Of a DNA stretch of 64,000 nt, positions 49,518-58,148 are shown piece by piece. The translations under genes were made by a program, and so were the position numbers. This DNA comes from an uncultured Clostridia bacterium (lineage in GTDB: Bacteria; Bacillota; Clostridia; Oscillospirales; Butyricicoccaceae): NCBI GenBank assembly GCA_947856675.1, contig CANUCM010000067.1:1-64000 (forward strand), in the 5' to 3' direction. Every line of letters starts with the position of its first letter. Position 1 is the stretch's first letter. The notes beneath the pieces were generated by a model. It was given only the letters and a program-made list of their open reading frames with translations, was not told the origin of the DNA and ran no database searches.

Positions 49518-50996
49518 ATGGAAAGCCACAGCATTTATGAATCAATTGCCACGCGTACAGGCGGCGATATTTATATCGGAGTGGTCGGGCCGGTCAGAAC
49601 GGGAAAGTCGACCTTTATCAAAAGCTTTATGGAAAGCATGGTTTTGCCCAATATCAGCGATATATACCTGAAGGAACGGGCTCGGGATGAGCTGCCGCAA
49701 AGCGGATCCGGCAAAACCATTATGACGGCAGAACCCAAGTTCGTACCCGAAGAGGCGGTGGAAATCTGCATCGAGGGAGAAGCACACTTCCGTGTGCGCA
49801 TGATTGACTGTGTCGGGTACATGGTGCGCGGCGCTGTCGGACAATTTGAAGGCGACGTTCCCCGGATGGTCATGACTCCATGGTCCGACAGCGAAATGCC
49901 GCTGGCCAAAGCGGCTGAAATCGGAACCAGAAAGGTTATCACCGAACACTCGACCATCGGGCTCGTTGTCACAACCGACGGAAGCATCGGTGATATTCCG
50001 AGGGAAGATTACGCAGAAGCAGAGGAGCGCATCGTAAAGGAGCTTCAGGATATCAACAAACCATTCTGCGTCCTGATAAACAGCATGAACCCGGGCGGGG
50101 AAGATGCGTCGAGGCTTTGTTCGGAACTGACTTCGCGCTACGGCGTGCCCTGCATGGCTTTCAACTGCCTGTCACTGACGCCGGCGGACATTGAACAGAT
50201 TCTGTCTGCCGTGCTGTATGAGTTCCCGGCCAAGGAGATCTGCTTTACCCTTCCCGAATGGGTCAGCGCGCTTCCCGACGACAATCCGCTGCGGGATGAG
50301 CTGTACAGCGAAGTGCTTGAAAAGGGCTCGCGTATTCAAAAAATGCGCGACGCCAAAACAGCCATCGCCGCCCTGGGCGAGTGCGATAAAATTGAACGTG
50401 CCGCCGTGACAGACATCCGCCTGGGCGAAGGTATCATCACCGCCTGCGTTGACGTTCCTTCCAAACTGTTCTATGAGATCTTGTCACGGCAGGCGGGAAT
50501 AGAAATTGCCGGGGAAGCGGAACTGATGGGCATGCTGTGCGAGATGGCAAACATCCGCCGCGAATACATGCGTCTGGAAGGCGCACTGGCACAGGTCCGG
50601 CAAACCGGATACGGAATCGTTATGCCCAGTGTGTCCGAAATGAAGCTGGCAGAGCCCGAAATTGTCAAACAGGGCGGCAAGTACGGCGTAAAGCTGCGGG
50701 CCAGCGCCCCATCCATCCATATGATCCGTGCGGATATCGAAACCTGCCTTTCGCCGCTGGTCGGAAGCGAACAGCAGTCAGAGGAGCTCGTCAAATATCT
50801 TTTGTCTGGCTTTGAAGATTCTCCGGAAAAGATCTGGGAAAGCAATATTTTCGGAAAATCCTTAAGCGAACTTGTCAACGAAGGACTGAACAGCAAACTG
50901 TACCGCATGCCCGACGAAGCCCGGGCAAAGCTGCAGGAAACGTTGGAGCGCATCATCAACGAAGGCAGCGGCGGCTTAATCTGTATTATTCTGTAA
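49518..50996 (+). CDS. spoIVA: Stage IV sporulation protein A
   Basis: A 492-residue ATPase, the same length as in Bacillus subtilis, that polymerises on the forespore surface as the base of the coat. N-terminal TRAFAC-like domain with P-loop GPVRTGKST (24-32), GKTIMTAEPKFVP, DCVGYMVRGA, TTDGSIGDIPREDY and INSMNPGG; the C-terminal part ends in the conserved hydrophobic anchor LICIIL. ATG at 49518 is seven bases from GGGAGG; the ATG at 49512 is too close to it. A CATATAAT box (49477-49484) may be a sporulation -10. Confidence 0.97.
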   Translation: MESHSIYESIATRTGGDIYIGVVGPVRTGKSTFIKSFMESMVLPNISDIYLKERARDELPQSGSGKTIMTAEPKFVPEEAVEICIEGEAHFRVRMIDCVGYMVRGAVGQFEGDVPRMVMTPWSDSEMPLAKAAEIGTRKVITEHSTIGLVVTTDGSIGDIPREDYAEAEERIVKELQDINKPFCVLINSMNPGGEDASRLCSELTSRYGVPCMAFNCLSLTPADIEQILSAVLYEFPAKEICFTLPEWVSALPDDNPLRDELYSEVLEKGSRIQKMRDAKTAIAALGECDKIERAAVTDIRLGEGIITACVDVPSKLFYEILSRQAGIEIAGEAELMGMLCEMANIRREYMRLEGALAQVRQTGYGIVMPSVSEMKLAEPEIVKQGGKYGVKLRASAPSIHMIRADIETCLSPLVGSEQQSEELVKYLLSGFEDSPEKIWESNIFGKSLSELVNEGLNSKLYRMPDEARAKLQETLERIINEGSGGLICIIL

Positions 50997-51009
50997 ACAG
51001 CTCTGCGGG

Positions 51010-51038
51010 AAAAGCCCGGAAACACCGGGCTTTTCTTT
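51010..51038 (+). terminator. Terminator of spoIVA
   Basis: Perfect 10-bp stem (51010-51019 with 51025-51034), 5-nt loop and a T-rich tail. Confidence 0.85.
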
Positions 51039-51075
51039 CACCGGCTGTCCGTCTTGGATAGAAAAGAGGAGTGGA

Positions 51076-52092
51076 ATGAACCCCAAAAAACGAATCAGAG
51101 CCCGCTCTTCCGCATACCGACGCGCGCGGCATGCCGCAGCACGCCGCAGAAATGCCGCAGCCCCGGGCATATCCCGTGCCTTTGTTGTATTTGCCGTGCT
51201 GTTTCTGGCCCTGGGACTCAGGCTGACGAGCGGCGGACGTTTTGAAATTCTGAAAAACGGAATGTCGGATGTTCTAAACGACGGGGGAAACGTAAAAGAT
51301 GCCGTTGCCGTGCTGGGGCAGGCGATTATCGGAGCCGACGAAGACAGCAGCCGGGATCAAAGCGCCATTGTCACTTTCGGGAAAAAGCTGCTGGGCCTTG
51401 AAGACGATTCCGGGCCGGCAAACAGCCCTGACGGGGAAGAAATAACCGACGCGGTTTCTGCCGACACAAATGTATTTGTGGAAATTGCGCCGGAAACATC
51501 GGCCTCCCGCAGCGCCGCTGCGCCCTTGTCCGATCGTCTGGTGCTTCCCGCCGTTGCCGAAAGCCCGGCGCCTGAGACCATTACAGCGCAAAACCTGCGC
51601 TGGGATTTGCCGGAAGAAGAAACCGAGGATACCACCCCGAATGTCGCATTTGAAATTCCAAACCCCGACAAGGTCGACGACACAAAATATGAGCTGCCCT
51701 TTGCTTATCAGCGTCCTTTAAGCAGCGCCCGCATCACATCGGGGTTTGGCTACCGGATCCACCCCATCCACGGCAACACAACCTTCCATTACGGCGTTGA
51801 TCTGGCGGCGGCATCCGGCACCCCGGTGTATGCGTTTGCCGGAGGTACGGTGGAGGAAACCGGGTACAACTCGGTTTACGGAAACTATGTACTTCTTTCC
51901 CATCCGGATGGTTTCGCCTCGTTTTACGGGCATTTAAGCAAAGTGTATGTAAAAAACGGCGCTGACGTGTCCTGCGGGCAGAAAATTGCCGCAGTGGGAA
52001 GCACCGGCTGGTCCACCGGCCCGCACCTTCACTTTGAAGTCCGGAAAAACGGAAAAATCCTCAATCCGCTGGATTACCTGAGCTTTGAATAA
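51076..52092 (+). CDS. M23 (LytM) domain membrane protein, SpoIVFA/SpoIIQ-like
   Basis: A 338-residue protein: very basic Arg/Ala-rich N-terminus, one membrane helix (about 34-51), a long acidic Ala/Glu/Thr linker (about 80-205) and a C-terminal LytM domain. The metal site appears complete: HYGVD and, later, GPHLHFEV (HxH). SpoIVFA in Bacillus is a degenerate M23 regulator of the SpoIVFB protease, and SpoIIQ is its forespore-side cousin. Because the next gene is a SpoIVFB-like protease, SpoIVFA is favoured. Retention of the catalytic motifs is different from Bacillus SpoIVFA. GAGGAG precedes the ATG. Confidence 0.78.
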   Translation: MNPKKRIRARSSAYRRARHAAARRRNAAAPGISRAFVVFAVLFLALGLRLTSGGRFEILKNGMSDVLNDGGNVKDAVAVLGQAIIGADEDSSRDQSAIVTFGKKLLGLEDDSGPANSPDGEEITDAVSADTNVFVEIAPETSASRSAAAPLSDRLVLPAVAESPAPETITAQNLRWDLPEEETEDTTPNVAFEIPNPDKVDDTKYELPFAYQRPLSSARITSGFGYRIHPIHGNTTFHYGVDLAAASGTPVYAFAGGTVEETGYNSVYGNYVLLSHPDGFASFYGHLSKVYVKNGADVSCGQKIAAVGSTGWSTGPHLHFEVRKNGKILNPLDYLSFE

Positions 52093-52096
52093 ACCG

Positions 52097-52720
52097 ATGA
52101 AAAAAATCCATGTTACATATCCGCTTCTGGCTGTGGCCGCCATTGCGCTGGCCTTTGACCAAAGCGGATGGATCCTTTTGTTTCTTGCGGCGGCTGGTGT
52201 GCATGAGCTTGGCCACCTGGCCGCCATTCTTTTGTCCGGAGGCAAAATCCGGACACTGACCGCCGGGATTCGCGGCATGCAAATTACCTACGACGCTCTG
52301 CGGCCGACTTCGTACGCGGCGGATGCTGCGGCAGCGCTGTCAGGGCCTGCGGCCAGCTTTGCCGCAGCAGGGCTGACCGCAGCATTTGCCGGTGCAGGCG
52401 CAGGCACGGATCTGGCCTATTTTTGCGGCGTTAATCTCATTCTGGGCGTTTTCAACCTGATTCCGGCCGCCCCTCTGGACGGCGGACGTGCGCTCAGGGC
52501 TCTTTTGCTTGCGGTTTTGGGCCCCGGCTCCGGAGAGCGGATTGCCGATCGCGTTTCATTGATTGCAAGCTGCGCGCTGTGCGCCGCCGGTGCCGGGCTT
52601 TTATGCTTTACCCGCTGCAATGCGTCCCTGTTGTTTGCCGGACTTTTGACACTCAGCTCTGTCAGCTTGCCCGGCGGCAGGTCAAAACGCCGCATTCCGC
52701 CTTCTCCCGCACGAAAATAA
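52097..52720 (+). CDS. Site-2 protease, SpoIVFB-like
   Basis: A 207-residue intramembrane zinc protease (M50). Zinc/catalytic motif HELGH (36-40) in the second helix, and the third ligand in APLDGGRAL (D128), matching the arrangement in SpoIVFB. Six helices. In Bacillus SpoIVFB cleaves pro-sigma-K in the mother cell under control of SpoIVFA and BofA. It follows the M23 gene by 4 bases and ends with a basic tail. The ribosome site is poor, suggesting coupled translation. Confidence 0.82.
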   Translation: MKKIHVTYPLLAVAAIALAFDQSGWILLFLAAAGVHELGHLAAILLSGGKIRTLTAGIRGMQITYDALRPTSYAADAAAALSGPAASFAAAGLTAAFAGAGAGTDLAYFCGVNLILGVFNLIPAAPLDGGRALRALLLAVLGPGSGERIADRVSLIASCALCAAGAGLLCFTRCNASLLFAGLLTLSSVSLPGGRSKRRIPPSPARK

Positions 52721-52787
52721 TCTTTTTCTTTACATCCGCCTGCATGTGGGATATGATTATTCATGTATCAAATGCACGGGAGGAACC

Positions 52788-54620
52788 ATGAATAATCAGC
52801 TTGCCGCGTGTCTTGAACACGTCAAAAAGCCGTCGCGCTATACGGGCGGCGAATACGGCTCCATTGTGAAGGACAAGCAGGCGGTCGATGTCCGCTTTGC
52901 GTTTTGTTTTCCGGAGCTTTACGAAATCGGAATGTCACATTTGGGCTCAAAAATCCTGTATGGATTGCTCAACTCCATGGACGGCGTATGGTGTGAGCGC
53001 GTATATGCCCCGTATGTGGATATGGAGCGCGAAATGCGCGCCCGCGGCGTCCCGCTGTACGCGCTGGAGAGCGGGGACGCGCTGTCGTCTTTTGATATTC
53101 TCGGCTTTACGCTGCAGTATGAGCTCAATTATACGGCCGTGCTCAATATGCTTGACATGGCCGGGATCCCGTTTTACTCCTCGCAGAGGCCCGAACTGAC
53201 TCCGCTGATCATCGCAGGTGGCCCCTGCGTGTATAACTGCGAGCCGGTTGCCGATTTCTTCGATATTGTTGTAATCGGCGAAGGGGAGGAGGTACTGCCT
53301 GAGCTGATCGCCCTGTACCGCGCAGCGCGCAGCGCGGGTCTTTCCAAAAAGGATTTTCTTCGCCGGGCCGCCGGAATACAGGGGCTGTACGTGCCATCCA
53401 TGTATGAAGTTTCCTACCACACAGACGGCACAATCGCAGCCGTTGCCCCCACCGGCGGTGCACCGGCTGTTGTCCGTAAGCGGGTGATTGCGGACTTTGA
53501 CAAGGCATATTATCCCGAAAGCTTTATCGTCCCCTCCACCGAAATCGTATTTGATCGGGCGATGGTCGAGCTGTTCCGCGGCTGCCGTCGCGGCTGCCGG
53601 TTCTGCCAGGCCGGATACACATACCGCCCCATCCGGGCAAAACGCCCGGAAACTCTGGAAAAACAGGCCCGGGCACTGGTGGATAACACCGGATATGACG
53701 AGGTTTCGCTGACTTCGCTCAGCTCAAGCGACTACGCGCACCTTGAAACCCTGTGCGAAAGCCTGGTTTCTGACTTTGAACCGCGGCACATCAATCTGGC
53801 ACTGCCTTCTCTGCGCGCCGACAGCTTTAATTTAAACCTTATGGAAAATATCCAAAAGGTTCGCAAAAGCGGCCTGACCTTCGCGCCCGAAGCCGGAACC
53901 CAGCGCCTGCGCGATGTCATCAACAAAAACCTGCGCGAAGAAGATCTCCAAAACGCCTGCCGCGTTGCCTTTCAGGCCGGATACAACGGTGTCAAACTGT
54001 ACTTCATGATGGGCCTTCCCAGTGAAACCGATGAAGATTTGCTCGGAATTGCCTCCATCGCGCGCAATGTCCTTCAGACCTTCCGTGAAAACGCGCGCAA
54101 CCGCGCCCGGGGTGTGCGAATTTCCATTGGCGTGTCCACTTTTGTTCCCAAGGCGCAAACCCCGTTCCAGTGGTGCGGGCAGATAGCACAGGAGGAGATT
54201 GTGCGCCGCCAGCAGCTTCTGATGGATGCGCTGAAAATCAAAAATGTCACATACAGCCTGCATGGCTGGAAAGCCAGCTTTCTTGAAGCAGTGCTTGCCC
54301 GCGGCAGCCGCCGGCTGGCTCCCGTCATTGAAGGTGCATGGCGCCGCGGAAGCCGCCTGGACGGATGGGACGAATGCTTTGATTTGGACCATTGGACGCA
54401 GGCCTTTGCAGAGTGCGGTGTAGATCCTGCGTTTTATGCCAACCGAACCATGGGAAAAGAAGAAATTATGCCCTGGGACCACATCTTTTCCGGCGTGACC
54501 AAAGGGTATCTGCGCCGCGAATATGACCGCTCTCTGCAGGGGCTTCCGACGCCCGACTGCCGCATCAGCTGCGGCGGCTGCGGCGCGCTTTCACTGACGG
54601 GAGGGAAGTGCGATGTATAA
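52788..54620 (+). CDS. TIGR03960-family B12-binding-fold radical SAM protein
   Basis: A 610-residue protein. The N-terminal part (about 20-200) resembles a cobalamin-binding Rossmann domain. The radical SAM core has the [4Fe-4S] motif CRRGCRFC (C266, C270, C273), with the SAM-binding strand LTSLSSSDY and the FAPEAGTQRLRDVINK region. A Cys-rich end (RISCGGCGAL) could hold another metal. Function is unknown. The family is almost always followed by a TIGR03936 partner, as here (8-base overlap). GGGAGGA sets the ATG at 52788. Confidence 0.9.
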   Translation: MNNQLAACLEHVKKPSRYTGGEYGSIVKDKQAVDVRFAFCFPELYEIGMSHLGSKILYGLLNSMDGVWCERVYAPYVDMEREMRARGVPLYALESGDALSSFDILGFTLQYELNYTAVLNMLDMAGIPFYSSQRPELTPLIIAGGPCVYNCEPVADFFDIVVIGEGEEVLPELIALYRAARSAGLSKKDFLRRAAGIQGLYVPSMYEVSYHTDGTIAAVAPTGGAPAVVRKRVIADFDKAYYPESFIVPSTEIVFDRAMVELFRGCRRGCRFCQAGYTYRPIRAKRPETLEKQARALVDNTGYDEVSLTSLSSSDYAHLETLCESLVSDFEPRHINLALPSLRADSFNLNLMENIQKVRKSGLTFAPEAGTQRLRDVINKNLREEDLQNACRVAFQAGYNGVKLYFMMGLPSETDEDLLGIASIARNVLQTFRENARNRARGVRISIGVSTFVPKAQTPFQWCGQIAQEEIVRRQQLLMDALKIKNVTYSLHGWKASFLEAVLARGSRRLAPVIEGAWRRGSRLDGWDECFDLDHWTQAFAECGVDPAFYANRTMGKEEIMPWDHIFSGVTKGYLRREYDRSLQGLPTPDCRISCGGCGALSLTGGKCDV

Positions 54621-55254
54621 AGTCCGGCTGCTGTTTGAAAAGCTTGAACCCGCCTGCTATACTTCGCACCTGGATCTGATGAAGGCCCTGCAGCGTTCCC
54701 TGCGCCGCGCGGGCCTGCCCGTCCGGTATTCCGAAGGCTTTAACCCGCACATTGTTTTGTCCATTCTCATCCCGCTTTCCACAGGATACCGCAGCGTGTG
54801 CGAGCTTTGCGACTTTGAACTGACCTGTGATGACATGCCTCCGGATCTGGTGCCGCGGCTGAACCGCGTTTTCCCGCTCGGACTTCGCGCCATCCATGCC
54901 GGCCCGGCCGTGCGTCCGGTTTCGCAGGCGGCTGCATGTGAATATGAGATCCGCTGGCACGGTGTGTGCTGCGCACAGCAGGTTCTTACCGCCCTTTCCG
55001 ATGCCCTTTGTGTGGAAAAGCGCTCCAAGCGCGGCAGCAAACAGGTCGACGTGCGCAGCTATTTAAAGAGCTTTGACGCAGCCGACAGGGAAGGGGACAC
55101 CATATGCCGGTGCGTCGTCCAGGCCGGTGAGGATCCGTTAAACCCCGCCTACCTGACTCTCGCATTGACGCAGAGTGCCGTATTGCCCCAGGATGTGGCC
55201 ACTACCTATACAAGATGCGCTATTTTGGATGCAAACGGAAAAGAATTTTTCTGA
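54613..55254 (+). CDS. TIGR03936 / DUF2344 radical SAM-associated protein
   Basis: A 213-residue partner of the preceding radical SAM protein. Family marks are FEKLEPACYTSHLDLMKALQRSLRRAGLPVRYSEGFNPH near the N-terminus and SIPLSTGYRSVCELCDFEL-type segments. In some bacteria the two are one polypeptide and lie beside RNase E/G. The molecular role is unknown, and translation or RNA modification has been suggested from context only. Confidence 0.9.
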   Translation: MYKVRLLFEKLEPACYTSHLDLMKALQRSLRRAGLPVRYSEGFNPHIVLSILIPLSTGYRSVCELCDFELTCDDMPPDLVPRLNRVFPLGLRAIHAGPAVRPVSQAAACEYEIRWHGVCCAQQVLTALSDALCVEKRSKRGSKQVDVRSYLKSFDAADREGDTICRCVVQAGEDPLNPAYLTLALTQSAVLPQDVATTYTRCAILDANGKEFF

Positions 55255-55259
55255 AAGTG

Positions 55260-55288
55260 TTGCAATCAAACTGGAAGTGTGATATTAT
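55260..55288 (+). promoter_or_regulatory. Promoter of rplS
   Basis: TTGCAA (55260-55265), 17-bp spacer, TATTAT (55283-55288; a TATAAT lies three bases further on). The resulting leader of about 70 bases is long enough for an L19-type autoregulatory structure, but I could not draw a convincing one. Confidence 0.6.
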
Positions 55289-55363
55289 AATTGGGCATGT
55301 ATTACGGGTGATCCTCTGCCGTTGTCAGGGCACGAACACCTTGAAGGAAAGGAAATCTGTTGT

Positions 55364-55705
55364 ATGGATCTCATCAAAAGACTGACAGAGCCTCAGCTCA
55401 AAGAAAATGCCGTCAACTTTGGCATCGGCGACACCGTTCGCGTCCACGCCAAAATCAAAGAGGGCAACCGTGAAAGAATCCAGGTTTTTGAGGGCACCGT
55501 CATTGCTCAGAAGCACGGCGGTATCCAGGAAACCGTCACCGTTCGCCGCGTGTCTTATGGCGTAGGCGTCGAAAAGACTTTCCCCGTACATTCCCCCAAC
55601 ATCGAGAAGTTCGAAGTTGTGCGCAAGGGCAAAGTCAGACGCGCCAAGCTTTATTATCTGCGTGGCAGAGTCGGTAAGGCCGCCAAAGTCAAACAGGATA
55701 TCTAA
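55364..55705 (+). CDS. rplS: 50S ribosomal protein L19
   Basis: A 113-residue ribosomal protein at the 30S-50S interface. Conserved stretches are GDTVRVHAKIKEGNRERIQVFEGTVI, VRRVSYGVGVEKTFPVHSP and KLYYLRGRVGKAAK. The ATG at 55364 has AAGGAAAGGAA; upstream in-frame codons fall in the leader. Followed by a terminator. Confidence 0.97.
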   Translation: MDLIKRLTEPQLKENAVNFGIGDTVRVHAKIKEGNRERIQVFEGTVIAQKHGGIQETVTVRRVSYGVGVEKTFPVHSPNIEKFEVVRKGKVRRAKLYYLRGRVGKAAKVKQDI

Positions 55706-55714
55706 AGCGCGCAC

Positions 55715-55746
55715 AAGAGGGACGGAGCACCGTCCCTTTTATTTTT
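55715..55746 (+). terminator. Terminator of rplS
   Basis: Perfect 8-bp stem (55718-55725 with 55730-55737), AGCA loop and a T-rich tract. It is close to the next gene, so read-through into lepB is plausible. Confidence 0.82.
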
Positions 55747-55766
55747 CAAAAAAAGGCTGTGATCTT

Positions 55767-56345
55767 ATGGAAGAAAACATTGGCAGCAGCCCCAAACCGT
55801 CTGGCAAAAAAGAAAAGCCTTCTGCGGTTTTTGACCTGTTCTACTGGGCTGAAGCGCTGGTTTTTGCCCTGACTTTTCTCGTGATATTGTCGACGTTTTT
55901 TGTCCGCTTTTCCGGTGTCGACGGCAGTTCCATGCTGCCCACGCTGGTGCACCGTGACCAGGTTCTGGTCCAGATTGCCGGTTATGGCGATCCGCAGCCC
56001 GGAGATATCGTGGTTGTGTACGCACCGTACTATGAGGACGAGCCCCTGGTCAAGCGCGTTATCGCCGTCGGCGGCGACGTGGTTGACATAAACCCAGACA
56101 GCGGCGCGGTCAGCGTAAACGGGCAGGAGCTGTATGAACCGTATATCGCCGAAGCCATCCGGGATCCCGGGAGCGTTTCCTATCCGTACACGGTACCGGA
56201 GGGCCATGTGTTTGTCATGGGCGACAACCGCAACCACAGTACAGACAGCCGTGCGCAGCAAGTCGGCGCACTTCCTTATGAAAATATTATCGGACGGGTC
56301 TTTTTCCGCATATTCCCGCTGAGCAGAATAGGTGGGCTGCAATGA
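55767..56345 (+). CDS. lepB: Signal peptidase I
   Basis: A 192-residue type I signal peptidase with one N-terminal membrane helix (about 26-46). Catalytic S55 in GVDGSSMLPTL, K96 in PLVKRVIAVGGD, and the late box VPEGHVFVMGDNRNHSTDSR. Short Gram-positive (SipS-like) form. Its ATG (55767) has a weak, distant AAGG. Overlaps rbgA by 4 bases. Confidence 0.94.
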   Translation: MEENIGSSPKPSGKKEKPSAVFDLFYWAEALVFALTFLVILSTFFVRFSGVDGSSMLPTLVHRDQVLVQIAGYGDPQPGDIVVVYAPYYEDEPLVKRVIAVGGDVVDINPDSGAVSVNGQELYEPYIAEAIRDPGSVSYPYTVPEGHVFVMGDNRNHSTDSRAQQVGALPYENIIGRVFFRIFPLSRIGGLQ

Positions 56346-57193
56346 GCATCAACTGGTATCCGGGCCACATGGCGCGCACCCGGCGGCTGATGGCCGAAGA
56401 TCTTAAAAATATTGACGCCGTTTGCGAAATCGCTGACGCCCGCATACCGTTCAGCAGCCGCAACCCGGAGCTGGACCGGCTGGCGCGCGGCAAACGCAGG
56501 CTGTTGGTTCTCAATCGTGCCGATCAGGCCGATCCTTCCAAAACTGCCCGCTGGATTGCCTTTTATAAGTCACGCAATCTTGCCGTCATGGCCGCCGACA
56601 GCAAAAAAGGCGGCTTTCTTCCGGAGTTCACAGCGGCGGTGCACTCGGTGTGCTCCGACCTGATAGAACGCAACCAGGCAAAAGGCCAGGTGGGGAAAAC
56701 CATTCGCCTGATGATTGTCGGCATCCCCAACGTGGGAAAATCATCGTTTATCAACCGGCTTTTGGGCCGAAAATCCGCCATCGCAGAAGATCGGCCCGGT
56801 GTTACACGCAGAAACCAATGGTACACTTTGCCCGGCGGCTTTGATTTTATGGATACACCGGGCATGCTTTGGCCGAAAATCGAGGATGAACGCACAGGTT
56901 ACCGCCTCGCTTTTACCGGTACAATCCGCGATGAGATTCTGGACCTCGAGGATCTTGCCTGCCGCCTTTTGGTCACCCTGGCGCAACAGGCCCCCGGTGC
57001 GGTAACGGCACGCTACGGCATCTGCCCGGACATATCCGAACCTTACAACGGCTTGTGCGCACTGGCCAGAAAACGCGGCTTTGTTGTCAGCGGCGGGGAA
57101 GTGGATACAGAACGCATGGCCCGCGTGCTTCTGGATGAGTTCCGCAGTGGAAAACTGGGGCGCATCACGCTGGAAGACCCCTCGGAGTTTTAG
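56342..57193 (+). CDS. rbgA: Ribosome biogenesis GTPase RbgA (YlqF)
   Basis: A 283-residue circularly permuted GTPase for late 50S assembly. The motifs come in the order G4 (LNRADQAD), G1 (GIPNVGKSSFIN), G2/G3 (RPGVTR, DTPGMLWPK). The N-terminus WYPGHMARTRR carries the catalytic-loop His of the family. C-terminal ANTAR-like helical domain. In B. subtilis it also lies near rplS and rnhB. Confidence 0.95.
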   Translation: MSINWYPGHMARTRRLMAEDLKNIDAVCEIADARIPFSSRNPELDRLARGKRRLLVLNRADQADPSKTARWIAFYKSRNLAVMAADSKKGGFLPEFTAAVHSVCSDLIERNQAKGQVGKTIRLMIVGIPNVGKSSFINRLLGRKSAIAEDRPGVTRRNQWYTLPGGFDFMDTPGMLWPKIEDERTGYRLAFTGTIRDEILDLEDLACRLLVTLAQQAPGAVTARYGICPDISEPYNGLCALARKRGFVVSGGEVDTERMARVLLDEFRSGKLGRITLEDPSEF

Positions 57194-57196
57194 CCC

Positions 57197-57802
57197 GTGT
57201 ACCGGTTTGAACAGGAGCTTTGGGCTCAGGGATCTCTTTTCGTGTGCGGCGTAGACGAAGCCGGGCGCGGCCCGCTGGCAGGTCCTGTGACCGCCGCGGC
57301 TGTCATTTTAAACCCCGACCGCTGTATTGACGGGCTGAATGACTCCAAGAAGCTGTCTGAAAAAAAGAGAGAAGCGCTGTTTGACCTCATTCAGCAATTC
57401 AGCACCGCATGGGGCGTCGGTTGGGCCAGCCCCGGGGAAATCGATGAATACAATATTCTCAACGCCACTTTTCTTGCAATGAAAAGAGCTGTAAAGCAAT
57501 TAAGCATTACACCAAGCGTCGTGCTGGTTGACGGAAACCAGGACCCCGGTCTTGGCCTTCATACCACCTGCATTGTCGGCGGTGACGGAAAAAGCGCCAG
57601 CATTGCGGCAGCATCCATTCTGGCCAAGGTGTCCAGAGATCGACTGATGTGTCAGCTGGCGCAGAAATACCCGCAATATGGGTTTGAAGTTCACAAGGGA
57701 TATCCGACCAAAGCGCACCGTGAAGCCGTTTTGCGCTGGGGACCCTGCGAAATCCACCGGCGCAGCTTTTTGAAAAAATTATTGGGTGAGAATGCTCTAT
57801 GA
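57197..57802 (+). CDS. rnhB: Ribonuclease HII
   Basis: A 201-residue enzyme that cuts RNA in RNA/DNA hybrids and single ribonucleotides in DNA. VDEAGRGPLAGPV with the catalytic Asp-Glu pair, LNDSKKLSEKKRE, LVDGNQ, and KVSRDRLM...HKGYPTKAHREA. Starts at GTG three bases after the rbgA stop. Confidence 0.96.
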   Translation: MYRFEQELWAQGSLFVCGVDEAGRGPLAGPVTAAAVILNPDRCIDGLNDSKKLSEKKREALFDLIQQFSTAWGVGWASPGEIDEYNILNATFLAMKRAVKQLSITPSVVLVDGNQDPGLGLHTTCIVGGDGKSASIAAASILAKVSRDRLMCQLAQKYPQYGFEVHKGYPTKAHREAVLRWGPCEIHRRSFLKKLLGENAL

Positions 57803-58140
57803 CAGCACAGGGAACAGGGAAGGAAGGCGAGCTGCTGGCCGCGCGGTATCTCAGAAAAAAGGGCTTTGCCATTGTCGCCATGAATTATAAAACCCGCCTG
57901 GGGGAAATTGATTTAATTGCCGAGCGCCGGGGCGTCACCGTGTTTGTTGAAGTCAAAACCCGGAAAAACGCTTCGTTTTCCACGGCAGCCGAAGCAGTGA
58001 CTCCGGCCAAGCAGCAGCGGCTGCGTTTGGCGGCGCAGGCCTGGCTTGCCGAAAAAGGGGAGTGCCCCTGCCGGTTCGACGTCGTGGAAGTGTACACCCA
58101 GACCCGGCAGATTCGTCACATTCAAAACGCCTTTTCCTGA
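57799..58140 (+). CDS. YraN-family (UPF0102) nuclease-fold protein
   Basis: A 113-residue protein with a PD-(D/E)xK-like core: GKEGELLAARYL, then GEIDLIAERRGVTVFVEVKTRKN with Asp, Glu and Lys in the right positions. Function not established; nearly always beside rnhB, as here with a 4-base overlap. Confidence 0.92.
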   Translation: MTAQGTGKEGELLAARYLRKKGFAIVAMNYKTRLGEIDLIAERRGVTVFVEVKTRKNASFSTAAEAVTPAKQQRLRLAAQAWLAEKGECPCRFDVVEVYTQTRQIRHIQNAFS

Positions 58141-58148
58141 GGTGAATT

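Noticed and set aside
55292..55363. L19 leader RNA structure before rplS
   Set aside because: The leader is long enough, but only weak hairpins can be drawn by eye; a covariance-model search would be decisive.
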